From Penium margaritaceum (lineage: Eukaryota; Streptophyta; Zygnematophyceae; Desmidiales; Peniaceae): a stretch of DNA of 64,000 nucleotides. Below, one piece after another: positions 21,358-33,200 of this stretch; the stretch's first letter is position 1, and each line of letters opens with the position of its first letter. The position numbers were made by a program, and so were the translations under genes. Under the pieces are notes generated by a model. It did not search any database and was not told the DNA's origin. It saw nothing but the letters and a program-made list of their open reading frames with translations. The stretch covers positions 360,350 to 424,349 of the forward strand of contig SZWC01000037.1 in the NCBI GenBank assembly GCA_023375785.1. The letters run 5' to 3'.

Positions 21358-23251
21358 GGTGAGACAGTTCTTGTCGAACTGCGCATCAGAGACACAGCAG
21401 AGCAGCAGCAGTGAGTATCACCATTGCAACCAATCCACGAGGATGTGCAGACGTCACCTGACCACTGGCGACGTCACCCACCTTCAGCACGTGAGAATGC
21501 ATCAGCAGGTAACAACTGTAAGAGGCGGCAGCCGCTAGCAGCTGCTGGCATTAGTGCTAGCAGAGGCGGCAGCAGGCCACAGCCACAGTAGGCGGCGGCG
21601 TGCAGGAGCAGCAACAGTGGGCGACAGCAGCAACGCGCAGCAGTAGCTACACGTAGTAGGAGCAACGCACAGGAGTGCTTCGCAGCAGCAACAGGCGGCT
21701 GCGAGCAACAACAGCATTGAGCTACAGTAGGAGTAGTAGCAGTAACGTAGTAGAGTAGTAGCATAGTAGCAGCGCGTAGTGGTAGCAGTGCATAGTAGTC
21801 GCAGCGCATAGCAGTAGTAGCAGCAGCACGTAGCTGGGCTGTAGTACATTAGCAGCTTACAGCTGCTGCCACAGATGCGCAAGTAGTTGCGCGGCTGCTA
21901 CTGCAGGTGCCGATGCAACAACAGTAGCGGCGAATAGCCGCATGAGCGACGGCAGTGACGAGCAGTTACAGCAGCAGCGGCAAGCAACTACAACAGCAGT
22001 GACAACAGGGAGCAGGCGACAGTGTGCATTAGCAGCAACAGCAGTAGTAGTGTCAAGCAGCTGTAAGAGGAGCAACGGCGTGCAGCAAGCGCAGCGGCAG
22101 CAGCAGCAGCAACGGGGGCGCCGGTAAGGAGCTACAACATGCAGCCTCAGCTGCTCATGCGGGTTACAACAGCAACAGCAGCCTGTGTAGAAATGGCAGC
22201 CACGGAAGCAGCAGCCACTGTTGCTGCTTGCTCCCCTAGTGAAGCTGCATCGCAACTTCACGTTGCAAGCAAGCTCGCTAAGTGAGCTCGCTCGACGGGC
22301 TCGCCGAGTAAGATCGCTTGACGGGCTCACTCAAGGCGAGGCTTGAGCATGCACATAAGAAAAAGGGAGGGGGAGAGCACAGGGGGAGGTCCTCAAGGGG
22401 GCATCCCGGAACAACCCCAAAAGGGGCACCCGAGGAGGTGACACCTAAAAAAAGGGGAATATAAAAAAAGGGGGCTGAGAAAGAGGAAAAGGGATTCCTT
22501 GAGTGGGGCAGTTGAGTAAGACCCCTAGAAGTGGTACCCAGCCCGTGCCAAGCGTTTGGTGAACTAAAAAAAAAGAGGGAGTTTTTGTGTTCTTTTGTTT
22601 ATTTTACCTTTTGTTATAGCTTAAGGCCAATACCATTGGCTGACAACAAGAACCGCTATTGCAACAGCCATCACGAGAGTCGTAACATCTGTAGCAGCAG
22701 TGAAGGTGGCTTGAGACCACAACCGTCTGTTGACAATGGCAACTGATGCAGCATCAGCGGCACCAAAGGCGACTTGAGGTTGCACGTTGCGATAGTTGCA
22801 CCATCGCCACCGGATGCAACGTTGTAGCAACACACTATGACTGAGGTTGTCGCTCTAACTGATGACTTCGCAGCCCGTCTGAGAGACATTACTGCATTCG
22901 TATCCCTCTACGTGGTGCTTTGCACCACCGGGGTTGACTGTGTGAGATTGTTTCAAACGCACTTCTCTTGACATGAGCTACGCAGTGTGGCCGTGGACGT
23001 TGCCATTGCTGTGGTCTACGCGTGAGCCTCAGCCGTGGCAGCCGCCATAGGCAAAGTGGTCGATGCAGCCATGGCACGAGTCCCACTTGTCCTCAGGGTC
23101 TTCGTGCTATTACTGTCGAGATAGGCAGCATGGCTGGCTCTAGTGCCAACAGCGCCCTCCTGGGTGGCATCCCCCTTCGGTACGATCCTCCCCACCTCCT
23201 CCTTGAGTGGATACGTCACCGAGTGATGCCACAGTGCTTCTATATGGTGAT
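21358..23251 (+). other. X3 leader: CAG-rich tract, palindromes, TTGAG hairpins
   Basis: The parts match X2: CAG/GCA-rich sequence (about 21530-22230), a palindromic GAGCTCGCT-type cluster (about 22255-22350), a run of A-rich and G-rich short blocks (22360-22590), then TTGAG-loop hairpins (22706-22720, 22769-22783). Sequence is more diverged than in the LTRs. No coding frame is conserved here. Confidence 0.6.
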
Positions 23252-25460
23252 ATGGCCGCCCTACACATGGAGGTGTAGAACCTCAATCGAATGGTCCCGC
23301 AGCTCCTTGACCACGTGACTTCCGAGCGAGTTGCCACCCCACCGCGGTGTCACCTCCCACTTCATCCTCGTCTTCCTCTCAATCCTGCATCCCTTCCTCC
23401 AACAATGCTAGTATGCCGGATCTGTTGTCTACATCCTTTGCCCTCCGCTCCATCCTATAGGCTATCGGCATCATACCGANNNNNNNNNNNNNNNNNNNNN
23501 NNNNNNNNNNNNNNNNNNNNNNNNNNNNNNNNNNNNNNNNNNNNNNNNNNNNNNNNNNNNNNNNNNNNNNNNAGCGAGTTGCCACCCCACCGCGGTGTCA
23601 CCTCCCACTTCATCCTCGTCTTCCTCTCAATCCTGCATCCCTTCCTCCAACAATGCTAGTATGCCGGATCTGTTGTCTACATCCTTTGCCCTCCGCTCCA
23701 TCCTATAGGCTATCGGCATCATACCGATGGACGGACCCTCAGCTTCTTGCCGTACAGCTTGTTCTTGCACTTGTCATGCGCAGCGGCAAGCTGCTTGTCT
23801 TGTACATCGCGCGCAGGCAGCACCATCAGACGTGGCTATGGGAGGAGTCACAGGTGATGAGACCCCCTCATCTCCTGTCCACGGGTTGGTCTGGCGAGTC
23901 CACACAGCTCCTACCGAGGTGTTAGTCGTAGAGGGGATGGTTTTTCCGTTGACGACCTCAGTGGAGCTCCGCATTGGTGAGGCAGCTGTTGTACAATGCA
24001 GGATGGTTGAGGCCAATGATGTTGCATAGTAGACTCAGCTAGCAAAGAGTTCGGCGGGGAGAGACGTTTGTCCTGATGGAAACTCTTCGTCAAAGGAGGA
24101 TTGGTCTGATGCTGAGTCAGAGTCGGGGATGAAGATGGTGTTCGTTGATTCCTTGGCGGACGACATGACAACGACCGATGCACAAGCTGCGCCTGATGAT
24201 ATGCGCACTCCTACGGTTGCAGGTGATAGAGATGCTGATACCCGGCCCACAGCAGACGCCTAGGTGGTTCTGAAAGATAGTGCTGGATAGCAAGAATAGG
24301 TGATGGATCGCCAGGACGAGGTAGACTTCCTCTAGGAGGATCAGTCGTCCATCAGGGATTGGTCGGACACGGAGTTGGTGACAGACATAGAGGCCCAGTG
24401 TGCTGCCGTATTTGTATTAGCTGCAGCACGAGCACGAGATGGCCCCTCCATGACAACGGACGTCTGCATGTGCTACATGGAGGATGCAGAGCAAGCTACG
24501 GAACTCCGTCTCCTCGCTGCCCTAACCGTTGTTGTTGACACCATGGCGGTTCTAGCCGAGGACACAGCTACTCTTGTCCAAGCTACAGATCCTGTGCCCG
24601 AGCGCCTACACGGTCGATGAGCAAGAAATAGTGGTGGCTCGAGCGAAGGCGCATGTGCAGAGTCTCATGGTCAAGCTCCGGGAGGCCATCAGTTGTTACA
24701 CCTTGGATGTTCCAGCACGACGGGTTGTCGAGGAGTGTTTGTATGATGTACATTGGCGTCTCGAGACATCTCGGTGGTCTTTACAGGATGCACGTCTACG
24801 ACAGGCGGATCTCCAGCAACAGGTGGATGATGGGCTGCGCACCCAAGGCCACGAGGAGCACCACGGCACTAACCGCACTTTTGATGACCACGACGTCGTC
24901 GCGGATGCAGCTATACCTACACATGCCGACGTCCAACCAGCAGCAAGCGGCCGAGCGACAGGTGTGTCACGAGCAGCAGGTGCCTTTGCAACAGTCGTTC
25001 CTACAACCCCAGATGACTTACGTGGCGACTCATTGACTTGCGCCCCCGCTCTACCAGCACCTTGTGGCCCGGTGGTACTTGAGTAGACGACTGACGTAGA
25101 GGACGTCGACTTGTGCGACGAGCAGGCGTAGGTCCACTCCTTCCTACAGGGTGAGATTGTGAGGCTACATGAGGCTCTAGCTCATGCCGACGTGCACACG
25201 ATCGAGGTTCACCATCAAGTTGGTTCCGGACTGATCGTCTACATGCCGCAGATGCAGCCAGCCGGTCAGCTGCCGCATTAGAGCTTGTCAAGCTCCACAC
25301 GCGCCTCGACGCTGCGGAGGCCGCGAGGTGATTTGCAGTTCAACAGTTTGAAGCCATACAACAGGCGATTGTTTTGGAGGAGGCCCTTAGCACTCCACTA
25401 GTCACATCAGCAGACGAAGACATTGACGACGACGACAGTAATGACACCGCTCCGGGATGA
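23252..25460 (+). pseudogene. X3 copy of the X open frame (frameshifted, gapped)
   Basis: Protein-level alignment to X2 begins at MAALHMEV and HMEV-stop-NLNRMVPQLLDHVTSERVA, matching MAVLYAELQGQKRMVQQLTDHVLFERA. It continues through a Pro-rich part, PSSPVHGLVW (X2: PSSPVAGLVS), and AEDTATLVQATDPVPERLH. After that come DEQEIVVARAKAHVQSLMVKLREA, WRLETSRWSLQDARL, and GVSRAAGAFATVVPTTPDD. An acidic tail closes it. There is a frameshift near 24605-24620 and stops near 25084 and later. The assembly gap 23480-23572 falls in the Pro-rich part, and the 155 bp around it are duplicated. Function unknown; see the X2 copy. Confidence 0.5.
23325..23727. repeat. 155-bp exact duplication flanking an N gap
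   Basis: Bases 23325-23479 and 23573-23727 are identical, separated by 93 Ns (23480-23572). This pattern is typical of overlapping contig ends that were scaffolded and not merged, so the true sequence is probably a single copy. Confidence 0.8.
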
Positions 25461-25696
25461 GGCTCTCTATGAGCACATCCCACCAGCATCTTCGACACCC
25501 TTGCTGTTGCTGTGTAGGGGTATGTGGCCATGGGGGAGCCGTGTTCCCTCCTCACGGTTTGTGTTGGACTCAGCCATTGGCTTGGCTCGTATTGTCAGCC
25601 TCTGTGGCCCGGGGGGAGTGTTGGTGTTTGGGTTTTGTTCTGGCACCCTTTTGAGGATAGTGAGGTTACTTGGGGTGTGGCACGATATTATGGTCG

Positions 25697-25880
25697 AGGT
25701 TATGCTGGTCGAGACTTGCGCAATTGATGAGTTCTACCGGTGTGACATGGAGACCCATTGCCTCCATGTGCTATGTATAATCCATGCAAGGTTATGCTGG
25801 TCGACACCCGCGCACCGGGTGAGCTCTACCGTTGTGACATGGAGACCAATTGTCTACATGTGTTATGTATTATCCGTGCA
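25697..25880 (+). repeat. 92-bp tandem duplication in X3 3' region
   Basis: AGGTTATGCTGGTCGA... at 25697-25788 recurs at 25789-25880 with about 85% identity by eye. X1 and X2 have a single unit. It lies in the 3' untranslated region between the X frame and the 3' LTR. Confidence 0.75.
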
Positions 25881-26155
25881 TGATGTGGTCCAGACCCGGA
25901 CACCCGGAGACATTTTCTGGGGTCACGAGGAGACCATGTTTCTCTATCTCTCTTGCAAGATGTTTGACACATCGGTGTGTGATTGACTTCTTGCATGGTC
26001 GAGACCCGGGCACTTGGTGGGATGCACCATTGTCACGAGGAGACCCTGTGCTATGTTGTGCTTGATCGATGCTCCCTATGATTGGTTGCCTGAGCCATCC
26101 TTTCTTGCCTTCGCTCAAACATCGTTACATTGATAGTTGTGTCAGCCAGGGGGAG

Positions 26156-26933
26156 TGTTGCTATGTGTGGCTTCCACCCGTCATGAGCGACGGCCAGGAG
26201 AGCAGCGGTACAGGAGAGCACGATGACATGCTCCCCGATGCAGACCCCGGAGGCACAGGCGCGTCGACAGGTGGTGGACCACCCGCTCGGAGCTGACCGA
26301 TGACTGCCCTAGCATCGTGGATGTTGTCTTGGACCTCCTGTAGTTTTTTTGCAGCGTATCCTTGATGCGGACGTAACTGGCGCCAGAGCACCGACGAGTG
26401 GTGGCTCCATCCACCAGCAGCTATCAGAGAGCTGCCACGATGCCCTGGGTGCTTGCCGGGGTGCTTTGTGGTTTTTTTGCAGACGTTAGAGTTTTCTCAG
26501 TGGACTAGCTCTTGAGCCCGATTTGCATGTTTTACATTATCTGACAACCGATCGGTGCCGGACTTATGCGTGTGACCAGTCGTCATGTTTGGCTCGATAT
26601 TCTGTATCTCTATGTCCAGACGGTGCAGCGTTCTGATTTGTCTGCGCAGAGTTACGGCCAATACAGTGTTTTTGTGCCGGTTTTAGGACAGACCTTGCAC
26701 TGCCGCGTGCGACACCTGTCGTGCGCAGCGGCAGGTATTTATGCTGTGGAATTGTCATTTGTTATTCATCTCTGCGTATGTTTTATTTATGGAAGCACAT
26801 TTGACACTTTGTTTGTGTCGTTTAGCTAAACCCTTGCCATTTTGCGTCTGACCTGTGTTGACGTCGCGAGATGACTGAGCGTTGACGCCCAGTCAGTGGT
26901 GAGCGTACTAGGAGGCTTGCTGGAATCTTCTCA
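26156..26933 (+). repeat. X3 3' LTR (778 bp)
   Basis: Preceded by the purine tract CCAGGGGGAG, starts TGTTGCTATGTGTGG and ends GAATCTTCTCA. It is immediately followed by Y LTR sequence in the opposite orientation. Confidence 0.85.
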
Positions 26934-27356
26934 GCGGCAGCACAAGATCTGTCCTAAAACCAGCCCAAAACCACTGTTTTGGCCATAACTGAGCGTAGAC
27001 ATGTCAGAACGCTACCCCGTCTGAACCTAGACGTGCAAAATCACAAGCCGGACGCTACGACTGGTCAGATGCATGCATCCGGCATCAAACGGTGGACACA
27101 CAATGGTCAAACATGCAAATAGGGCCCACGTCCAGTGCACCGGTAAACTCCTACGTGCTACAGAAAAACTTGCAGGATGTCCCGGGCAGCGTCCAGAGCT
27201 GTGGGACGGTCTCCGGTCAGCTCCAAGCTGGTAGACCGCCACTAGGCAATGGGCAATTACCACTAGGGTCCGTATCAGGGATCTGCACGAGTATGGACAC
27301 AAACGAGTGGTCCCAGTAAACTGTACAGGTCGATAGGAATGTCACAAAACACAATA
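26934..27356 (-). repeat. Y 5' LTR, 5' part
   Basis: Aligns on the minus strand with the E6 LTR from its start (TGTTGTGCTTTGTG type; here the terminal CA has become TA) through GTACAGTTTACTG and CATGCAAAT...CATGCATGC to GGCCAAAACAGTGG and GGACAG. It shares about 110 bp with the end of the other Y LTR piece (20251-20573), so the X3 insertion site is not a simple break. Confidence 0.65.
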
Positions 27357-27776
27357 GGGAGGCCCGGGAATAGGTTTTGGTAGAAATGAACGAGTCGACG
27401 TCTAAGACCATGTAGTCGGGTACAGAAAAGGAGATAGTGTTCTACGGTCTCATCTCAAGACAATATGGCTGAAGCCCTGTCTTGTCAGGGTTCATGAAAC
27501 GTGTGTGGTTGGCAATGGAATGGAACAAAAGACGATGTGAGTCATAACATCCCAAGCACGAATGTTGAGGGGTAAGTGTGTGAATTTCCTGCGAAGCCCA
27601 GTGGAAATATTTGTCAAGATATTTGTCTGCCCGAGGATTGTTTCTTCACAACCCCTCATCTTGACCAAAGAGGCAATCATTCAAAAGAATGCCAGGACAT
27701 GATTTCTTCTTGGGAAAAGCAAGAGTTCCGGTTTCAGTTTTTGCGTAAAGTTCAAAGAACAAATTACTTCATAATT
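27357..27776. other. Unassigned spacer, no gene seen
   Basis: AT-richer than its surroundings, with no long open frame and no transposon similarity that I can see. It may be a remnant of the sequence into which Y and P1 inserted. Confidence 0.4.
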
Positions 27777-28585
27777 TGTTGGTTTTCGTGCATCTCTCAT
27801 TGTACTCTTCTGTGTCCTCCCGGCTTGTGTACATCGGCGTGCAGATGACTGACAGTGTGACTCGACGTTGCTGGAGTGTCGTTCGGTGGACCCCACGCAC
27901 GTTGAGGCCCACTCACAGTTCGCTGGAGCCTCCTCCCTCCTGCGATGCGCTCAACTCCATCGACAGGCCTCCTTAGCGGTCGGGCCGCCGGCGGTCACTG
28001 CCACTGCAGATGCCGTCTACATGCACTCAGCAATGTTTCTGGTTGTGCCATTGCGTTTGCAGCATCATGCCATGCCTAGGATCCATGTCTCTTGCCGAGT
28101 GGCACTATTTGGCATCACTGACTGTCGTAGGCACTACCTGGGTTCGGGCAGCCGTAACTCTTTGCTGCTACTTTTCTAGCTGATTCTGACCACACGACTG
28201 CGTTTGTAGCGTCGGTTTTATGGTATGGTCCAGTTTTCAGGCAAAACGGAACACGCCCGGGTCTTGGGCCGTCGGGCGTCTGAGACTATTTTCTCATTGG
28301 CTTGTTAGCTGAGTATCAAGTTCCACACTAGTGGAGGGCAGCTAAAACTTGGAGGGGTCTCCCATTGTTGCTCATTCTTCATTCCTAATCAGTTAAATTC
28401 AGTTTCTGGCTACTTTCTAGCGCTAACACTGGCGCGAGCATTTCTGAGTCATAAACCCAGAGCTTCCAGACTTAGTCTCTAGAGGAGCAGATTGAGGGGG
28501 AAGTAGACTTAAGCAAGGAGCGTGGAAACCTGCACGTTGCATCAACATCGCTGCTGCCCCAACTTGCTACCTAGCATTTCCTTTT
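27777..28585 (+). repeat. P1 5' LTR (809 bp)
   Basis: Starts TGTTGGTTTTCGTGC and ends CATTTCCTTT, directly followed by the primer-binding site. Same family as both M3 LTRs and the solo LTR. The family ends in TTT and not CA. It carries GGCAGCCGTAACTC and a GTATGGTCCAGTTTT block that recur in the other copies. Confidence 0.85.
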
Positions 28586-28597
28586 TGGTATCAGAGT
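28586..28597 (+). other. P1 primer-binding site
   Basis: TGGTATCAGAGT immediately after the LTR. Confidence 0.85.
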
Positions 28598-30250
28598 AGC
28601 AGTAGCAACAGCAACAACAGTAGCAGCAACAGTTGCAGCAATAGCAGTTGCAGATGCAAGAGCACCAGCAGCAACAACAACAACAACAGCCCTCTGGCAT
28701 TGTTGGCGGCAACCCTGACCCCCTGGTAGCTCTTCAGCAACAACTCGCTGCCTTGATGCAGCAGCTTGCAGCGCTGCAGCCTTTGGCCTCCTAGACTGCC
28801 ACCATTTATTCCTCCAGGGCACGCCAGCCCCGTTGTGTCCGCCGCCACGCATTACCTACCGTAGCAGCAGACTTAGCGCCAATGGCAAACGGTGACCTCA
28901 ATCCTTGGCCCCACTCTGGGTGCCGGCCGCAGGCAGACGGACTTTGAGACGTCACCCCCGCCGCTTCAGGCCGGCAAGCAGTTCCGGAGCTGGGGGCTCA
29001 GCTTCCGGATCTTGGCGCAGGGTGAGGGCCTGTGGGCATACTACACCCTCCCATATGACCCCACCCAGGTTGTATGACACTGGTCGTGCCGTACATGCCC
29101 TCATCCCCGTCGCCCCTCCGGCTTCCCGTATGGCCCTAGAGCCGTTTCTCGGTGACTTCACCCCTGGCGCCACCCCAGACCCTGCACCCGCGTGGAACGT
29201 CCTCACTCGTCCCCGTTGCCTGTCCAGCGAGGCTCAGACCAGCCGCCTGCTGCAGGAGTTCAACTCCTTGCACATGGGGGAGATCGAGACGGTCACCGCT
29301 TACTCGCAAAGGGTGGAGGACATCCTTCGTCGCCTCGACACCTCTTCCCCACCCCCTCTGGCCGCGCTCCTCACCATCAAGCGTGGTGCCACCAATGCAT
29401 ACGCGGACGTCTTCGTGCACTACTCCCAAGACGTCCTCTCCACCATGCTGGCCTAGGGCACCCTCATGCCTTGGGCATACGAGCTCTTCCTCTGGATTGA
29501 GGAAGCTCGTCTAGAGTCTCGACTCCAGCGTATGTAGGCTCTTGCCTCCCCTGTCGACGCCTCCATGGCCGTCGCTTCCCCCGCTGCAACGACCTCATCG
29601 TCGTGGAGGAAGAAGAAGTGCCGGAACAAGAAAGGCAAGGATCAGCAGTAGCAGCAGCAGCATCAGCCGTCGACCGGGTCCAGAGGTGGTGGCTCGGTCT
29701 GCCACAACTGTGGCCAGCCCGGGTACGGGTGGTACACGTGCCCTCTCTTGACGGACAGGGCGCATGTCATCGCCACCATGCGTCGCCAGTGGGAGCGTCG
29801 TCTCGCCTCTACCGCCGTAACTGTCAGTGGCCCTGATGCCTCGGCCTCGTCCGGCAGCTCCACCACTCCGACAGCTCTGCCAGTCCAATAGGCACCAGTG
29901 CCGCAGCAGCACCATCCACAGCCGTCGGTGCCTCCGTTTCCTTCACCGGCACAATCCTCCTCCTACCCGGGCTCCGATGCCGTCACTCTGCACTCGGTCT
30001 ACACTCCCGGGCCGTCCTCGTGTGAGCATGAGCTGGAGCAGTTCATCGCGCTCCAGCTCGGCCTCCCTCACCCTCCCCCCCAGGGAAGTGCGAGTTGCGT
30101 CACCTCTTGCTCTCTTGCCCAACCCTGCATGACTGAGACTGAGCTGCGGCCGTGTCTCATTTCCTCCTCTGTCTCATTGTCTCCAGTGGTCTCTTGTACC
30201 CCCTTCCATGAGGACGTCGCATGGCTTGATGATTGGCAGTCCCAGTTCAC
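28598..30250 (+). pseudogene. P1 gag (start deleted, frameshifted)
   Basis: The primer-binding site runs straight into a poly-Gln stretch that in M3 lies about 2 kb further in, so the leader and start codon are deleted. Then come DPLVALQQQLAALMQQLAAL (coiled coil), SPPPLQAGKQFRSWGLSFRI and AYYTLPYD. A frameshift falls near 29065. LYDTGRAVHAL and LLQEFNSLHMGEIETVTAYSQR follow, then the knuckle CHNCGQPGYGWYTC (about 29698-29741), where Tyr replaces the zinc-binding His (M3 keeps His). Another frameshift lies near 30250 before protease. Stops are scattered. This Gag cannot work as it stands. Confidence 0.75.
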
Positions 30251-33200
30251 GCCCCTTCCAACGCAACCGCGTCTGCCATGTGACCATTAGCGATCTAGCG
30301 ACCTCGGTCCAGGACCCTTCTGAGACCTGCATCATTGACTTCGGGGCCACACATCACATGACGGCCTCCTTTGAGGCCTTTAGTATGCTCGGTCCTGTTG
30401 GCGATGTCTCCAATGTCCGGACGGGCTCTGGACAAGTCTTGCCTGTCCGCGGTGTCGGTGTCATTTGTTTCTGTTGTCCTACCAGTGACGTCTTTTTGAT
30501 CGATGTCCTCTTCCTCCCTGGTCTCGAGCTCAGCCTCCTGTCCGTCACTACCCTTGACTGCATGAGCATGGACGTTGTGCGCTCGTGTGGTGTCGGCACT
30601 GTGTTGTTGCATCTGTTTGGTCTTGTCGTACTGCACGCCACCGCCCGTGGCAACCTGTGACATGTACCTCGTCTGTCCTCCTCTCCTTCCGTCTCCTCCT
30701 TGCCGGCCGCAACAGGCCATGTGTTTGTCACCAACACGCTATCTCCTCAGCACACCCGCCTCTTGCACCACCATCTTTGCCACGTCCACTCTGCTGCCGT
30801 AGATAGCATGCTTCGCACCCAGCCGGCCAAGGGCCTCGACCCGGAGACTTTCCCTTTCCCGTGTCCCACAGAGTACATTGATTGCGCTCAGGGCAAGATG
30901 CATCGGTCCACATACCCTTTGTCTTCCTCCCGTGCATCTGCCCCTCTTGACCTGGTCCATTCTGATGTCATGGACCCTCTCCCCACCGAGTCCATCGGAG
31001 AGAGGGGTCGCTGTGTCCTCACCCTCACAGACAACTATTCTCACTACCGAAAGATCTTCTACCTTCGGCAGAAGAGCAATGTTGTCGGAGCCATCCAGGA
31101 CTGGCTTTTCCTTGCAGAGCGCGAGTGTGGTCACTCTCTTTGCCACTTTCACTCCAATCGCGGTGGTGACTACATGGGTGAGACCACGACCTTTCTCACC
31201 TCCCACGGTATCCACCATGAGACGTCTGCGCCCTACACGCCCGTCCAGAATGTTGTCTCCGAACGGTGGAACCGTACCATGGCCAACGCCATCCGCACCA
31301 TGCGGGTCGAATCTGGTCTCTCCTATGGCTTCTATTTTGAAGCCATGGCCTACATGACATGGGTCTGGAACCGGATTCCCCACGGTCCCCTTCCTCACCA
31401 GTCCATGCTGTACCAGCATTGGTGCGGTCAGCGCGCTGACCTCCGCCCGGCTCGCGTCTGGGGTTGCGTGGCCATTGTGTGGCTGCCCGCCCCGCAACAC
31501 GGCGGCAAGCTCACCCCTCGCAAACGTCCCTGCACCTTCCTCGGTGTCTCTCGTCAGTCCAAGACCTGGCACTTCTGGGATCCATGCTGGCACTACATCG
31601 TCGAGTCCTGTGATTCCCTCTTCTTAGAGGACCTGTTTCCCCGCGACCTTATTTGCTCCAGCTCATCCGTGTCCATCCCGTCGCATGGGGAAGTGGTGAT
31701 TTCGTCCTCTGTCCTGTTGCTTCCATGTGACACATCCCTCAGTCTCTCTGAGCCGACAGTCCCATTCACGTCCACTTGCCCCTCCGGGCCAGCAGCCCCA
31801 GTCGCGTCCACTGGCCCCTCTAGGCCGGCAGCCCCAATAGCGTCCACTGGCCCCTCCGGGCCGGCAGCGCCAGTCGCGTCCACTGGCCCCTCAGGGCCAG
31901 CAGCCCCGGTTGCATCCGCTGGCCCCTCCAGGCCAGCAGCCTCGGTTGCATCCGCTGCCCCCTCCAGGTTAGCAGCCCCGTCCGCCTCCGTTGGCCCGTC
32001 GGACTCAATGCAACCTCCTGCCTTGCCACGCTACACATGTGGCCCAAGTGGCAACCTTAGACCCAGGCCGTTGGTGAGAGCGCAGACCGTGGCACCGCGC
32101 TCTGTGGCGTCTCGACCCCTTGTGGTTCCACGTGTCTCCTCCACTCCCACGGTCGTGAGTGATGATCCTGGAACCAAGGCCCTCGGCACGACCACCTCGG
32201 CCATCATTGCGGGCCTTCACCGAGGCTCCGAACTAGGCTACGCCATGTTTCATCGCGAGCATCGGTACGCTGTCGTGACTGCACTCGCGCGCATCCCACC
32301 TAGAGCTCGAGATGCACACGCTCTCTTAGTCCTCTCCACAACGCGTCCGGAGGACCCAACTACCCTGCGCGAGGCACCGGCCTCTCCTGAGGCTGCACAC
32401 TAGGACGCTGCCTGCGCCGATGAGCTCGGTGCCATCCAACAGCACCACGTGTACGACCTCGTCAACCTTCCTCTAGGTTGGAAGGCCATCGTCGCCAAGT
32501 GGGTCTTTCGGCACAAGTGGAAGCCCGACGGGTCCTTGGACAAGTACAAGGCCTGCCTCACAGCCAAGGGGTTTGCTCAGATCCCTGGGGTCAATTACGA
32601 CCAGATCTTTGCCCAAGTTGGCCGGTTCTCCATTAGCCGGGCGCTCTTCAACCTGGTTGCCTAGCATGGGTGGGAGCTACATCAGATGGACGTGAGCAAC
32701 GCTTTTCTCCATGGCTCACTAGAGGGTGAGGAGCTCTACATGGTGCAGCACTCAAGCTTCGACGATGGCACTGGGAAAGTTTGGCGGTTGCGGAAGGCCC
32801 TCTATGGCCTCAAGTAATCGCCTCGGTGCTGGAACGAGGAGATCAGCAACACGTTCCTTCCTGGCGGGCTCCAGTGTAGCACAACTGACCCCGTGCTATT
32901 TGTCAGTCCGCGAGGCCAGACTTTCGCTACTTTTCTGGTTTACGTCAATGATCTCCTCATCGCGTTGCCAGACACGGCTGCCATCCAGCGTGTCAAGGAC
33001 TTGCTGCACGCCGCCTACCAGATGAGGGATCTTGGATCTGCCCGAATCTTCCTGGGCATGGAGCTCAAACATCATTGCTCCCAGGGTGTCTTGCACATCC
33101 ATCAGGCTGCCTATGTGCAGATTCTGTCGACCCGCTTTGCGGAGGACCTGCCACTCATGTTGAGGGCATCTTCATCCATGTCATCTGATGGCCAGGTGAA

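Larger units (their letters stand above)
20574..26933 (+). mobile_element. X3: non-autonomous X element, two LTRs
   Basis: LTR, primer-binding site, CAG-rich leader, the X open frame, 3' untranslated region and LTR are present in the same order as X2. It sits within Y LTR sequence on both sides. The first few bases of the 5' LTR (TGTTG) are missing, and no clean target duplication is visible. It contains a 93-N gap at 23480-23572. Confidence 0.8.

Noticed and set aside
26934-27356. Possible separate gene with an open frame (27027-27302)
   Set aside because: The stretch aligns with the E6 LTR, so it is LTR sequence.
30739-31593. 284-residue minus-strand open frame
   Set aside because: Antisense shadow of P1 integrase.
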